DNA of 64,000 nucleotides, taken from contig CM001438.1 of assembly GCA_000244995.1 (NCBI GenBank), forward strand, positions 1,108,921-1,172,920, read 5' to 3'. This document shows positions 42,438 through 52,228 of this stretch, in pieces (the first letter of the stretch is position 1; every line of letters begins with the position of its first letter). This DNA is from Burkholderiales bacterium JOSHI_001 (GTDB lineage: Bacteria; Pseudomonadota; Gammaproteobacteria; Burkholderiales; Burkholderiaceae_C). The notes beneath the pieces were generated by a model. That model saw only the letters and a program-made list of their open reading frames with translations, was not told the DNA's origin and did not search any database. The position numbers were made by a program, and so were the translations under genes.

Positions 42438-42443
42438 TACAAT
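42438..42443 (+). promoter_or_regulatory. -10 element of a probable tyrS promoter
   Basis: TACAAT at 42438-42443 followed by the typical CGTGGGCC start region; the -35 element is not clear. It lies 114 bases before the tyrS ATG. Confidence 0.45.
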
Positions 42444-42556
42444 CGTGGGCCTTTCTCGGGCCGCAGCCGTGACGGGCTCCTCGTCCCGTCCTGATGCTGC
42501 AAAGTATATCGACCGGCCCCGCCCGGATCGCCGGTAAAAGCCCACGTTTACCTCCC

Positions 42557-43801
42557 ATGTCAAATTCCGTTACACCCGATTCGATCGGGGAACCCGTGGT
42601 ATCCGACCGTGTCCGCGAGGCACTGGCAATCACCTTGCGCGGCTGCGAAGAACTGCTGCCGCAGGCCGACTGGTTGAAGAAGCTGGTGCGCGCCGACGCC
42701 ACGGGGGCGCCGCTGCGCATCAAGTTCGGCATGGACCCCACCGCGCCCGACCTGCACCTGGGCCACACCGTGGTGCTGAACAAGATGCGCCAGTTGCAGG
42801 ACCAGGGGCACACGGTCATTCCGCTGATCGGCGACTTCACCACCATGATCGGCGACCCTTCCGGGCGCAACAGCACGCGCCCGCCGCTCACGCGCGAGCA
42901 GATCGAAGCCAACGCCAAGACCTATTTCGAGCAGATCCGCCTGGTGGTGGACATCGACCGCGCCGAGGTCCGCTACAACAGCGAATGGAGCGACCCACTG
43001 GGCGCGCGCGGGATGATCCAACTGGCGGCCCGCTACACCGTGGCGCGCATGATGGAGCGCGACGACTTCAACAAGCGCTTCGAGTCCAACACGCCGATCA
43101 GCGTGCACGAGTTCCTGTACCCGCTGATGCAGGGCTACGACTCGGTGGCGCTGAAGTCCGACCTGGAACTGGGCGGCACCGACCAGAAGTTCAACCTGCT
43201 GATGGGCCGCCACCTGCAGCAGGAATACGGCCAGGAACCACAGTGCATCCTGACCATGCCGCTGCTGGAAGGCACCGACGGCGTGGACAAGATGTCCAAG
43301 AGCAAGAACAACTACATCGGCATCACCGAACCCGCCAACGTGATGTTCGCCAAGGTGCTGTCCATCAGCGACGAACTGATGTGGCGCTGGTACACCCTGC
43401 TGAGTTTCCGGCCTGAGAGCGAGATCGCCGCGCTCAGGCGCGAGGTCGAGGGCGGGCGCAACCCCAAGGACGCCAAGGTGGCGCTGGCGCGCGAGATCGT
43501 GACGCGCTTTCACAGCGCCGCGGCGGCCGATGCGGCGCAAGCCGACTTCGCCAACCGCGCGCGGGGTGGCGTGCCGGACGAGATTCCCGAGGTCACGCTG
43601 TCCGGCGCCCCGCTGGCCATCGGCGCCTTGCTCAAGTCCGCCGGCCTGGTGCCGTCCACCAGCGAGGCTTTGCGCATGGTGGAGCAGGGCGGGGTGCGCA
43701 TCGACGGCGCGGTGGTGTCGGACAAGGCCCTGAAGGTGGTCGCCGGCACCTGTGTCGTGCAGGTGGGCAAGCGCAAGTTCGCCCGCGTCACGCTCGCCTG
43801 A
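42557..43801 (+). CDS. tyrS: TyrS, tyrosyl-tRNA synthetase
   Basis: The 414-residue class I synthetase has the HIGH-like motif [14 protein letters not shown], the KMSKS motif in [15 protein letters not shown] and a C-terminal S4 RNA-binding domain ([19 protein letters not shown]). It belongs to the TyrZ-like subgroup of about 410 residues. The ATG at 42557 removes a 21-residue extension with no ribosome-binding site. Confidence 0.96.
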   Translation: MSNSVTPDSIGEPVVSDRVREALAITLRGCEELLPQADWLKKLVRADATGAPLRIKFGMDPTAPDLHLGHTVVLNKMRQLQDQGHTVIPLIGDFTTMIGDPSGRNSTRPPLTREQIEANAKTYFEQIRLVVDIDRAEVRYNSEWSDPLGARGMIQLAARYTVARMMERDDFNKRFESNTPISVHEFLYPLMQGYDSVALKSDLELGGTDQKFNLLMGRHLQQEYGQEPQCILTMPLLEGTDGVDKMSKSKNNYIGITEPANVMFAKVLSISDELMWRWYTLLSFRPESEIAALRREVEGGRNPKDAKVALAREIVTRFHSAAAADAAQADFANRARGGVPDEIPEVTLSGAPLAIGALLKSAGLVPSTSEALRMVEQGGVRIDGAVVSDKALKVVAGTCVVQVGKRKFARVTLA

Positions 43802-43812
43802 AGCCCACGCCC

Positions 43813-44703
43813 ATGCAAGTTGGCAGCTACCTGAAGTTGTCGGTGGCGGTGGCGGTGGCCACCATCGCGCTGAAGACCGGCGCCTGGTGGTTGACCGGAT
43901 CGGTCAGCCTGCTGTCGGACGCGATGGAGTCGCTGGTGAACCTGGCCGGCGCCACCTTCGCGCTGGCCATGGTGACCGTCGCGGCGCAGCCGCCCGATGC
44001 CGACCACCCGCTGGGCCATCACAAGGCCGAATACTTCTCCAGCGGTTTTGAAGGGGTGCTCATCTTGGTGGCGGCCGGCGGCATCGTCTGGGCCGCGGTG
44101 CAGCGCCTGCTGGCGCCCCAGCCCCTGGAATCGCTGGGCATCGGCCTGGCGCTGTCGGTGCTGAGTTCAGCGCTGAACGGTGTGCTGGCCTGGGCCATGC
44201 TGCGCAAGGCGCGGCAGCACCGGTCCATGGCGCTGGAAGCCGATGCGCGCCACCTGTTCACCGACGTGTGGACCTCGGCCGGCGTGGTGGCCGGCCTGCT
44301 GGCGGTGCACGCCACCGGCTGGCTGTGGCTGGACCCGGTGGTGGCCATCGGCGTGGCGCTGAACATCGTGCGCGAAGGCGTGAGCCTGGTGCGGGCCTCG
44401 GCCGACGGGCTGATGGACCGCGCGCTGGAGCCCGAGGTGCAGGCCGACATCGACAGGACCCTGGCCGAATTCGCGCACCAGGCCATCCGCTTCGACCACG
44501 TGGTCACGCGCCGGGCGGGCGCGCGGCGCTTCGTCGACATGCACATGCACATGCCCGCCGGCTGGACCCTGGGGCGCGCCGCGGCGCTGCGCACGTCGGT
44601 CGAGCAGGCGCTGATGGGTGCGGTGCCCGGTCTGCGCGCGTCCATCCAGCTGTTGCCGATGGACGTGGAGGCCCATTTCGACGATCCGAAGGACCCGCTG
44701 TGA
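43813..44703 (+). CDS. Cation diffusion facilitator (CDF) transporter
   Basis: The 296-residue inner-membrane protein has about six membrane segments, and the metal-site motifs [13 protein letters not shown] (TM2) and [15 protein letters not shown] (TM5) of the FieF/CzcD type, with [14 protein letters not shown] after TM2. The C-terminal cytoplasmic domain is short ([19 protein letters not shown]...). It exports Zn, Fe or Co by proton exchange. It starts 11 bases after tyrS and overlaps dtd (GTGA). Confidence 0.93.
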   Translation: MQVGSYLKLSVAVAVATIALKTGAWWLTGSVSLLSDAMESLVNLAGATFALAMVTVAAQPPDADHPLGHHKAEYFSSGFEGVLILVAAGGIVWAAVQRLLAPQPLESLGIGLALSVLSSALNGVLAWAMLRKARQHRSMALEADARHLFTDVWTSAGVVAGLLAVHATGWLWLDPVVAIGVALNIVREGVSLVRASADGLMDRALEPEVQADIDRTLAEFAHQAIRFDHVVTRRAGARRFVDMHMHMPAGWTLGRAAALRTSVEQALMGAVPGLRASIQLLPMDVEAHFDDPKDPL

Positions 44704-45140
44704 TCGCGCTGCTGCAGCGCGTGCGCGAAGCGTCGGTCAGCGTGGCGGGCCGCGAGACCGGCCGCATCGGCGCGGGTGCGCTGGTGCTGGTGTGCGCCGA
44801 ACCCGCCGACACCGAAGCCCAGGCCGCCAAGCTGGTGGACAAGCTGCTGAAGCTGCGCATCTTCAGCGACGAAGCCGGCAAGATGAACCGCAGCCTGCAG
44901 GACACAGGCGGCGGCTTGCTGATCGTGAGCCAGTTCACCCTGGCGGCCGATTGCAGCGGCGGCAACCGCCCCAGCTTCACCGGCGCCGCGCCCGCCGAGC
45001 AGGGCCGCGCGCTCTACGAAACCGTGCTGCGCCTGGCAAGAGAACGCCACCCGGAGGTGGCGTGCGGTGAATTCGGCGCCGACATGCAGGTGGCGCTGGT
45101 TAACGACGGTCCCGTCACCATTCCCTTGCGCATCGCGTAA
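44700..45140 (+). CDS. dtd: Dtd, D-aminoacyl-tRNA deacylase
   Basis: The 146-residue enzyme hydrolyses D-Tyr-tRNA and similar mischarged tRNAs. It has [17 protein letters not shown] at the start, [20 protein letters not shown] (active-site SQxTL) and NDGPVTIPL (the Gly-cisPro type loop). The start is GTG at 44700, overlapping the CDF stop codon by three bases. Linkage to tyrS makes functional sense. Confidence 0.95.
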   Translation: MIALLQRVREASVSVAGRETGRIGAGALVLVCAEPADTEAQAAKLVDKLLKLRIFSDEAGKMNRSLQDTGGGLLIVSQFTLAADCSGGNRPSFTGAAPAEQGRALYETVLRLARERHPEVACGEFGADMQVALVNDGPVTIPLRIA

Positions 45141-45158
45141 GCGATCCCCATGGGGACA

Positions 45159-45263
45159 GGTCGCCAAAGGCGACCAGGGGGTGCGGTCTCGTTAGCGCCG
45201 CGAACCCGATCCGGGTTGCCCGGTCGGGTTCGGCAGCCCCTCGGGGGCGGCCGCCAGGCGGCC
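45159..45263. repeat. Hairpin cluster between convergent dtd and a Bug gene
   Basis: Perfect dyads are present at 45159-45165/45169-45175 (GGTCGCC, loop aaa), 45201-45209/45224-45232 (CGAACCCGA) and 45249-45255/45257-45263 (GGCCGCC). No T-run follows. It probably acts as a bidirectional terminator or dispersed GC-rich repeat, like the block at 5755-5813. Confidence 0.6.
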
Positions 45264-45270
45264 GGGGCCC

Positions 45271-46239
45271 TTAATCAGCGTACTGGCCTGCGGCCTTGAT
45301 GGCCGGGCCCCACTTGTTGATTTCGGCTTCGACGAACTTCTTATGTTCGGCGCCATTGACGCGGCCGTCGGTGACCACCACCGCGCCCAGGGCTTCCTGC
45401 TTCTTGATGAAGTCGGCGTCCTTCAGCGATGCGCGCAGCGCGGCGTTGAGCTTGTCCAGCACCGGCTTGGGCGTGCCCTTGGGCGCGTACATGCCGTGCC
45501 AGATGCTGACGTTGAAGCCCTTCAGGCCCGAAGCATCCAGCGTGGGCAGCTTGGCCAGCGCCGGGGTGGCCAGCGGCTTGAGCGTGGTGACCGCGTAGGC
45601 CTTGACCTTGCCGCCTTCGATCTGGGTGCTGGTGTTGGTGGTCTGGTCGCACATCAGGTCCACCTGGCCGCCCAGCAGGTCGGTCATGGCCGGGCCGGTG
45701 CCCTTGTAGGGCACGGTGGTCATGTCCACCTTCACGGCTTGCTGGAACAGCAGGCCGCACAGGTGAGATGCGGCGCCCAGGCCGGCGTTGGCCAGGTTGA
45801 TCTTGCCCTTGTTGGCGTCGATCCACTTGGCCAGTTCGGCGTAGTTGTTGGCCGGCAAGGTGGGCCGGCCGATCAGGGTCATGGGCACTTCGTTGACCAT
45901 GCCCAGGTATTCAAAGTCGTCCAGCGTCTTGTACGACAGGGTGCGGTACAGCGCGGGCGACGTGGCCATGCCGATGTGGTGCAGCAGCACGGTGTAGCCG
46001 TCCGGCGCGGCCTTGGCCACCTTGCCGGCGCCCAGCGTGCCGCCGGCGCCGCCCACGTTTTCAATGATGACGGTCTGCTTCAGTTCCTTGCCCAGCACCA
46101 CGCCCAGGTCGCGCGCCACCTTGTCGGTGGGGCCACCGGCGGCAAAGGGCACCACCACCGTGATGGGCTTGTCCGGGTACTCGGCCAGCGCTGCGGTGGC
46201 GGCCATCAGGGCCGTGCCGGCCAGCATCCATTGTTTCAT
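45271..46239 (-). CDS. Bug/TctC-family periplasmic solute-binding protein
   Basis: The 322-residue protein has a cleavable signal (KQWMLAGTALMAATAALA), the Bug blocks ITVVVPFAAGGPTDKVARDL, NVGGAGGTLGAGKVAKAAPDG and TVPYKGTGPAMTDLLGGQVD, and two aspartates in the usual ligand pocket positions. It is an orphan with no TctA/TctB gene. It is more typical of the family than the copy at 785. Confidence 0.9.
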   Translation of the reverse strand: MKQWMLAGTALMAATAALAEYPDKPITVVVPFAAGGPTDKVARDLGVVLGKELKQTVIIENVGGAGGTLGAGKVAKAAPDGYTVLLHHIGMATSPALYRTLSYKTLDDFEYLGMVNEVPMTLIGRPTLPANNYAELAKWIDANKGKINLANAGLGAASHLCGLLFQQAVKVDMTTVPYKGTGPAMTDLLGGQVDLMCDQTTNTSTQIEGGKVKAYAVTTLKPLATPALAKLPTLDASGLKGFNVSIWHGMYAPKGTPKPVLDKLNAALRASLKDADFIKKQEALGAVVVTDGRVNGAEHKKFVEAEINKWGPAIKAAGQYAD

Positions 46240-46466
46240 TCAGGGCTCCTAGGCGGTTGAACAGGTGGCGCGGCCGCGGGTCGGGCAGCGCGTGACCATA
46301 ACGAAGTGGGGATGCTAGGGGAGGACAGGCCGCCGCGAAGCGCGGGAATTACTTATCACCCCCTGAGGCTGACCTGGGGCAAATCGGCTCAAGTCCGCGC
46401 ACAGCGGGCCGATATGGCCCAGAGCGAGGGCTGGCTTTCGGCCCTTCCACGGGCTTGCCGCCTGCC

Positions 46467-48320
46467 ATGATGCCCATGCCCGACCCCGACTTCAGCCGCT
46501 CGCTGGCCCGCCTGCTGCACACAGGGGCCCTGCTGGCCGTGACGGTGCTGGCGCTGGCTGTGCCCGGGGTGACCTGGTGGCTGCAGTGGGAGTTCGCCGC
46601 CGGGGCACTGGACGGGCTGGCTGCCAGCCGGGCCTACCTGATTTCGCAGCGCGTGAACGCCAACCCCCAGGCTTGGCGCCAGGACAGCGCGGCCTTGTCC
46701 GACCTGGTGCGCCGGCCCTTGCTGTCGCTGGACCCCGACGACCGCCGCCGCCTGCTGGACCCGGACCGCCACCTCATCACCGGCCACGCGGACTTCGCCT
46801 CGGGAGGCTGGCCACGAATCACCCGCCATGTCGACATCCACGACGGCGGGCGCCTGGTGGCGCGCCTGGAAGTGCAACGCTCGTTGCAGGCGGCAGCGGG
46901 GCTGGCGGCGGCGACCGGACTGGCCGCACTGGGATTGGGCTGGGCGGCCCTGGCGATGCTGCACCGGCGACCGCTGCGCCACCTTCGCGCGGCCGAGGAC
47001 GGGCTGAAGCAACTGGCCTTCCAGGACGCGCTGACGGGCCTGTCCAACCGCGAACACTTTCGCGCCCGGCTGGCCGATGCGGTGAGCCGCGCGCAGGCCA
47101 ACCCGTCGCTGGTGGCGGTGCTGTCGGTGGACCTGGACCATTTCAAGGCCATCAACGATGCCGAGGGCCATGATGTGGGCGACGGCGTGCTGCGTGAGGC
47201 CGCGGAACGGCTGCGCCGCGGCGTGCGCGCCAGCGACCTGGTGGCGCGGGTGGGCGGCGACGAATTCGCGGTGCTGCTGGAAGGGCTGAATGCGGCGGAA
47301 GACGCCGAGCGCGTGGCCGACGGGCTGATCGTGCGCTTCGCAAGGCCCTTCGTCGTGGGAGGGCGCGACCACCACCTGAGCTGCAGCGTCGGCGTGTCGG
47401 TGCACCCGCGTGACGCCAGCGAACCCGACCGCCTGTTGGCCTATGCCGGCACCGCGATGCAAAACGCCAAGCGTGCCGGGCGCAACACCCACCGCAGCTT
47501 CTGCCCGCAGATGCAGGAGGGCGTGGCCGAGCGCCTGCGCACCGAGGCCGACCTGCGCCAGGCCCTGGCCAAGAACGAATTCGTTCTCTACTACCAGCCG
47601 CTGGTGGACATGCGAGCGCGCTGCACCCGTGGGGCCGAGGCCCTGCTGCGCTGGCGCCATCCGCAGCGCGGCATGGTGCCCCCCGGGGAATTCATCGAAG
47701 CGCTGGAAAGCCTGGGTCTGATCCACGCCGTGGGCGAATGGGTCATGCACGAGGCCTGTGCGCAGACGGTGCGCTGGATCGAGAGCGGGCTGGGGCCGCT
47801 GCAGGTGTCGGTGAATGTGTCGCCGCTGCAGTTTGCGCGGGGTGCCGTGTTCGTGGCCCAGGTGCAGCGCATTCTGCTGGAAACCGGCCTGCGACCCGAC
47901 CTGCTGCAACTGGAAGTGACCGAAGGCCACCTGATGGCCGACAACGACCGCAGCCTGGCGATGCTGAAGGAATTGCGCGCGCTGGGCGTGACGCTGGCCA
48001 TCGACGACTTCGGCACCGGCTACTCGTCGCTGGCCTACCTGAGCCATTTCCCGGTGAACACACTGAAAGTGGACCGGTCCTTCGTCAATGAACTGGCCCT
48101 GGGCGACGGGTCGTCCAACATCGTGAAGGCCATCGTGCAACTGGGCCACAACCTGGGCCTGGGTGTCACGGCCGAAGGCATAGAAACCGACACGCAGTTG
48201 CAGGCCCTGGCCGCCATGGGCTGCGATGTGGCCCAGGGTTACCTGCTGGGCCGGCCCATGCCGGCGCCGGACTTCTCGGCCCGCATGGTGGCCGAGGTGC
48301 GCGAGGAAGTTCTGTCCTGA
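46467..48320 (+). CDS. GGDEF-EAL cyclic-di-GMP signalling protein
   Basis: The 617-residue protein has two membrane helices (LLHTGALLAVTVLALAVPGV and LAAATGLAALGLGWAALAML) around a periplasmic domain of about 110 residues, then GGDEF (about 195-355; motif VGGDEFAVLL intact) and EAL (about 370-610; EALLRWRHPQRG, EVTEGHLM, DDFGTGYSSL and AEGIE all present). Both catalytic motifs look complete, so it could make or degrade c-di-GMP. The start among ATGs at 46467, 46470 and 46476 is uncertain; no ribosome-binding site is evident. Confidence 0.93.
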   Translation: MMPMPDPDFSRSLARLLHTGALLAVTVLALAVPGVTWWLQWEFAAGALDGLAASRAYLISQRVNANPQAWRQDSAALSDLVRRPLLSLDPDDRRRLLDPDRHLITGHADFASGGWPRITRHVDIHDGGRLVARLEVQRSLQAAAGLAAATGLAALGLGWAALAMLHRRPLRHLRAAEDGLKQLAFQDALTGLSNREHFRARLADAVSRAQANPSLVAVLSVDLDHFKAINDAEGHDVGDGVLREAAERLRRGVRASDLVARVGGDEFAVLLEGLNAAEDAERVADGLIVRFARPFVVGGRDHHLSCSVGVSVHPRDASEPDRLLAYAGTAMQNAKRAGRNTHRSFCPQMQEGVAERLRTEADLRQALAKNEFVLYYQPLVDMRARCTRGAEALLRWRHPQRGMVPPGEFIEALESLGLIHAVGEWVMHEACAQTVRWIESGLGPLQVSVNVSPLQFARGAVFVAQVQRILLETGLRPDLLQLEVTEGHLMADNDRSLAMLKELRALGVTLAIDDFGTGYSSLAYLSHFPVNTLKVDRSFVNELALGDGSSNIVKAIVQLGHNLGLGVTAEGIETDTQLQALAAMGCDVAQGYLLGRPMPAPDFSARMVAEVREEVLS

Positions 48321-48346
48321 CCGGCTGACCCGCAGCCGCCGCAGGA

Positions 48347-49606
48347 TCAGTCGTACTTGCGGGCGTCCTCGATCACCTTGCCGTCGTTGGGCAGGCTGCC
48401 CGGTTCGGCCAACTGCACATCGGCGCGCAGCTTGGTCACGTCGCGCACGCTGGCCGCCACCGCTTCGGCCAGGCCCTCGGGGCGGCGGGCGGCTTCCGCC
48501 TTCAGGGTCATGCGGTCGTTGGCCATTTCGCCTTCCACCACCAGGCGCGCGCGCAGCAGTTCCGGGTGGCGCTTGACCACCTCGGCCACCTGGCTGGGGT
48601 GCACGAACATGCCGCGCACCTTGGCCGTCTGGTCGGCCCGCCCCAGCCAGCCCTTGATGCGCGGCGCCGTGCGCCCGCAGGGGCTGGCGCCCGGCAGCAC
48701 CGCCGACAGGTCGCCGGTGCCGAAACGCAGCATCGGGTAGTCGGCATTGAAGACGGTGACCACCACCTCGCCCACCTCGCCGTCGGGCACCGGGGTGCTG
48801 GTGCCGGGGCGCACGATCTCCACCAGCACGCCTTCGTCGACCAGCAGGCCCTGGCGGCTTTCGGTTTCATAGGCAATCAGTCCGGCCTCGGCCGTGGCAT
48901 AGGCCTGGTAGCCGGTGACGCCGCGCTCGGCCAGCCAGTCGCGCAAGCTGGGCGGGAAGGCCTCGCCACTGAGCAGGGCCTTCTTCAAGGATGGCAGGGC
49001 CGTGCCGGTCTCGGCCGCCTTCTCCAGCAGGATGCGCAGAAAACTGGGCGTGCCGGCATAGGCATCGGGGCGCAACTCGGCCGCGGCCTGCAACTGCATT
49101 TCGGTGTTGCCCACGCCACCCGGGAAGACGGTGCAGCCCAGCGCATGGGCGCCGCTTTCCATGATCCAGGCCCCGGGCGTGAGGTGGTAGCTGAAGCTGT
49201 TGTGCACCAGGTCGCCGTCGCGAAAGCCGGCCGCGAACATGGCGCGGGCCACGCGCCAGTAGTTGCCGGCGCCGCTGTCGGGTTCATAGATGGGACCGGG
49301 GGATTGGTAGACGCGTGCGGCGCGGCGCGCCAGGCCCAGCGCGCGCCAGCCGATGGCCGAGAAGCCGCCGAAGGGGTCGCTGGTCACGCTGGTGCGCTGG
49401 CGGTCGTGCAATTCGCCCTTGCGCGTGACCGGCAGCGCGGCCAGCGCGGCGCGGCTGGTGATGGCGCTGGCGTCCACCCCGGCCAGGATCTCGCCATAGG
49501 CCCGCGTGCGCTGGGCCGCGGCCACGTGACCCGGCAAGGCGGCCAGGTGAGCGGCCTCGCGCGCGGCGGGCTCGCGGGTTTCCAGCGCGTCGAAAAAGTC
49601 AGTCAT
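48347..49606 (-). CDS. PaaK-like phenylacetate-CoA ligase family protein
   Basis: The 419-residue AMP-forming acyl-CoA ligase has DPFGGFSAIGWRALG, VYQSPGPIYEP, SFSYHLTPGAWIMESGAHAL, GYQAYATAEAGLIAYE, LRFGTGDLSAVLPG and GRADQTAKVRGMFVHPSQV, as in PaaK relatives. It activates an aromatic or related acid. It closes the cluster with a Liv-type ABC transporter and another acyl-CoA synthetase, so the transported substrate is probably an aromatic or branched acid (inference). Confidence 0.88.
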   Translation of the reverse strand: MTDFFDALETREPAAREAAHLAALPGHVAAAQRTRAYGEILAGVDASAITSRAALAALPVTRKGELHDRQRTSVTSDPFGGFSAIGWRALGLARRAARVYQSPGPIYEPDSGAGNYWRVARAMFAAGFRDGDLVHNSFSYHLTPGAWIMESGAHALGCTVFPGGVGNTEMQLQAAAELRPDAYAGTPSFLRILLEKAAETGTALPSLKKALLSGEAFPPSLRDWLAERGVTGYQAYATAEAGLIAYETESRQGLLVDEGVLVEIVRPGTSTPVPDGEVGEVVVTVFNADYPMLRFGTGDLSAVLPGASPCGRTAPRIKGWLGRADQTAKVRGMFVHPSQVAEVVKRHPELLRARLVVEGEMANDRMTLKAEAARRPEGLAEAVAASVRDVTKLRADVQLAEPGSLPNDGKVIEDARKYD

Positions 49607-49898
49607 CGCTGTCGCTCCACTGCGCCAGTTGTTTTTTCAGGTCGGCCACGAAATCACGCACCTCGGCGCTGCTGCGCAGGCGTTTGGGCAGCCATTCGGG
49701 GCTGTTGCGCGACGGGCGTTTCACCCGCGCGGCGTCGATGCCGTCGGCGGCCAGCACCGCCTTGGCGATGGGCGTGGCCTTGCGCTCGAAACGGCCCTCG
49801 CGCTCGGTCAGGCCCAGCGCGCGCAACTCGCGCTTCAGGGTCTGCAGTGCGATCTCGGGCTTGAAGGGCGGCGGGGCGATGCCCCATTCTTCGGTCAT
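49599..49898 (-). CDS. Small hypothetical protein between livF and the PaaK-like gene
   Basis: The 99-residue basic protein is not recognised. It has IALQTLKRELRALGLTEREG, RKATPIAKAVLAADGIDAAR and WLPKRLRSSAEVRDFVADLK. Its start overlaps the livF stop (ATGA) and its end overlaps the PaaK-like start by eight bases. The tight overlap on both sides suggests it works with the ligase or transporter. Confidence 0.78.
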   Translation of the reverse strand: MTEEWGIAPPPFKPEIALQTLKRELRALGLTEREGRFERKATPIAKAVLAADGIDAARVKRPSRNSPEWLPKRLRSSAEVRDFVADLKKQLAQWSDSDD

Positions 49899-50701
49899 GA
49901 CAGCCAGCGCTTTCGGCGCTTGTAGCTCTTCACGTCCTTGAAACTCTTGCGGTCGCCGCCGCCCATGCCGAGGTAGAACTCCTTCACGTCCTCGTTCTCG
50001 CGCAGGGCCTTGGCCTCGCCGTCCATCACCACGCGGCCGTTTTCCAGGATGTAGCCATAGTCGGAGTAGCGCAGCGCGATGTTGGTGTTCTGCTCGGCCA
50101 ACAGGAAGGTGACCTTTTCCTTGGTGTTCAGGTCCTTCACGATCTCGAACACTTCTTCCACGATCTGCGGCGCCAGGCCCATGCTGGGCTCGTCCAGCAG
50201 CACCATCTTCGGGTTGGCCATCAGCGCGCGGCCAATGGCGCACATCTGCTGCTCACCGCCCGAGGTGTAGGCCGCCTGGCTGGTGCGGCGCGTCTTCAGG
50301 CGCGGGAAGTAGTTGTAGACCTTCTCCAGCGTCTGCGCGATGGCGGCCTTGCCGTCCTTGCGCGTGTAGGCGCCGGTCATCAGGTTTTCTTCGATGGTCA
50401 GGTGGGCGAAGCAGTGCCGGCCCTCCATCACCTGCACCACGCCGCGGTTGACCATGTCGGCGGTGGAGAGCTTTTCAATGCGCTCGCCGCGCAGGTCGAT
50501 GCTGCCCTTGGTGACCTCGCCGCGTTCACCGGCCAGCAGGTTGCTCACCGCGCGCAGCGTGGTGGTCTTGCCCGCGCCGTTGCCGCCCAGCAGCGCCACC
50601 ACCTTGCCCTCGGGCACGTTCAGCGACACGCCCTTCAGCACCAGGATCACGTGGTTGTAGATGACCTCGATGCCGTTGACGTTGAGCAGGATGTTGGACA
50701 T
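49895..50701 (-). CDS. livF: LivF-type ABC transporter ATPase
   Basis: The 268-residue ATPase has Walker A GGNGAGKTT (residues about 40-48), the signature YTSGGEQQM, and Walker B MVLLDEPSMGLAP. It is the second ATPase of a branched-chain amino acid/aromatic acid type importer with livG, livH, livM and the binding protein. It has a basic C-terminal extension (SFKDVKSYKRRKRW). The ATG at 50701 gives MSNILLNVNG. Confidence 0.93.
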   Translation of the reverse strand: MSNILLNVNGIEVIYNHVILVLKGVSLNVPEGKVVALLGGNGAGKTTTLRAVSNLLAGERGEVTKGSIDLRGERIEKLSTADMVNRGVVQVMEGRHCFAHLTIEENLMTGAYTRKDGKAAIAQTLEKVYNYFPRLKTRRTSQAAYTSGGEQQMCAIGRALMANPKMVLLDEPSMGLAPQIVEEVFEIVKDLNTKEKVTFLLAEQNTNIALRYSDYGYILENGRVVMDGEAKALRENEDVKEFYLGMGGGDRKSFKDVKSYKRRKRWLS

Positions 50702-50783
50702 GCGCAAACCTTTCGGATTCATCGAAGCACCACACGCGGCGCTTCGATGAAGGCCCCGCTTCAGGGGCCTTCGGTTCAGACGA

Positions 50784-52115
50784 TCAGGACTGGCAGTCCT
50801 CGGGTGTACGGCGAGACAGCTTCTTTTCGGCGGCGTACTTGTCGGCAGCTTGCTTGACCATCGGCTTCAGGATGGCTTCGTCGGCCTGCAGCCAGTCGGA
50901 GGTGAAGTTCCACTTGCTGCCGTCCCAGGTGTGAACACGGGCCCAGTTGGCGCCCATGTGGTCCACACAGCTGGTGGACACCGGGCGCAGCACCCCGGCG
51001 AAGCCCAGGCCGTCCAGCTTCTTCTGATCCAGGGCCAGGTTTTCCAGGCCCCAGCGCACCTGCTCGCCGGTCATGACCTTGCCCTTGCCGAAGCGTTCCT
51101 GGGCGCGCTTGACGCCTTCGACGGCGAACATCGCGCTCATCATGCCGCGCATGTACAGCACCTGCCCCACTTCGTCCTTCGGCCCCGTGCCCTGGCCCTT
51201 GGCGTGCAGTTCCTTCAGGACGTCCTGCACGATCTTGGCGTTGGGTTCGGTGCCGTGCTGCATGGTCACCGCGTTGTAGCCCTTGGCGCCGTCGCCCACG
51301 TCCTTGACATCGGGTTCGGCACCGGCCCACCACACGCCGTACATCTTCTCGCGCGGGAAGCCGGTGGCCACGGCTTCCTTGATGGCGGTGGAGTTCATCA
51401 CGCCCCAGCCCCACAGGAACACGTAGTCAGGGCGGCTCTGGCGGATCTGCAGCCAGGTGGACTTCTGCTCCACGCCGGGTGCGGCCACGGGCAGCAGCTG
51501 CAGGTCGAAGCCGTGCAGTGCGGCGCGCTGCTGCATCAGCGGGATGGGTTCCTTGCCATAGGGGCTGTCGTGGTAGACCAGGGCGATCTTCTTGCCCTTC
51601 AACTTGTCCAGCCCGCCTTCCTTCTTGGCCACGTGCTGGGTCAGCACGTCGGCGGCCACCCAGTAGGTGCCGGCGATCGGGAAGTTCCACTTGAACACGC
51701 CGCCGTCGGCACTTTCACTGCGGCCGTAGCCGGCGGTGATGAGGGGAATCTTGTCGCCGGGGGCCTTCTCGGTCAGCGCGAAGGTGATGCCGGTGGACAG
51801 CGGCTGGAACACCGTGGCGCCCTTGCCCTTCAGGCGTTCGTAGCATTCCACGCCCTTGTCGGTGGCGTAGCCGGTCTCGCACTCTTCGTAGGTGATCTTC
51901 ACCCCGTTCATGCCGCCCTTGGCATTCACGTACTTGATGTAGTCCACATAGCCGTTGGCCCAGGGCACCCCGTTGGGCGCGTAGGCGCCGGTGCGGTACA
52001 CCAGCACCGGGAAGAACTGCTCCTTGGCCTGCGCGAAGGCGGCCGGGGCCGTGAGCAGGCTGCCGGCACCGGCGGCCAGCATGGCCGTGGCAAGGGCGAA
52101 AGATTTCAGCGTCAT
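50784..52115 (-). CDS. LivK-like periplasmic binding protein
   Basis: The 443-residue type I periplasmic binding protein has a signal peptide (LKSFALATAMLAAGAGSLLTA...AFAQ). The lobe sequences include QFFPVLVYRTGAYAPNG, ITYEECETGYATDKGVECYE and YHDSPYGKEPIPLMQQ. It is longer than E. coli LivK (about 370) and belongs to the group seen with aromatic-acid CoA ligases. GGAGG is five bases before the ATG at 52115. Confidence 0.92.
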   Translation of the reverse strand: MTLKSFALATAMLAAGAGSLLTAPAAFAQAKEQFFPVLVYRTGAYAPNGVPWANGYVDYIKYVNAKGGMNGVKITYEECETGYATDKGVECYERLKGKGATVFQPLSTGITFALTEKAPGDKIPLITAGYGRSESADGGVFKWNFPIAGTYWVAADVLTQHVAKKEGGLDKLKGKKIALVYHDSPYGKEPIPLMQQRAALHGFDLQLLPVAAPGVEQKSTWLQIRQSRPDYVFLWGWGVMNSTAIKEAVATGFPREKMYGVWWAGAEPDVKDVGDGAKGYNAVTMQHGTEPNAKIVQDVLKELHAKGQGTGPKDEVGQVLYMRGMMSAMFAVEGVKRAQERFGKGKVMTGEQVRWGLENLALDQKKLDGLGFAGVLRPVSTSCVDHMGANWARVHTWDGSKWNFTSDWLQADEAILKPMVKQAADKYAAEKKLSRRTPEDCQS

Positions 52116-52228
52116 GTCTGCCTCCAAGAGGTTAGGAAGTTGCACGCGGCGGTGCGGGGTGAGAACGTGTGAGGGGAACGTTTGAGCGGGGCGCGGCCTT
52201 GTCGGGGTTTACGCGAGGCACCGTTCAG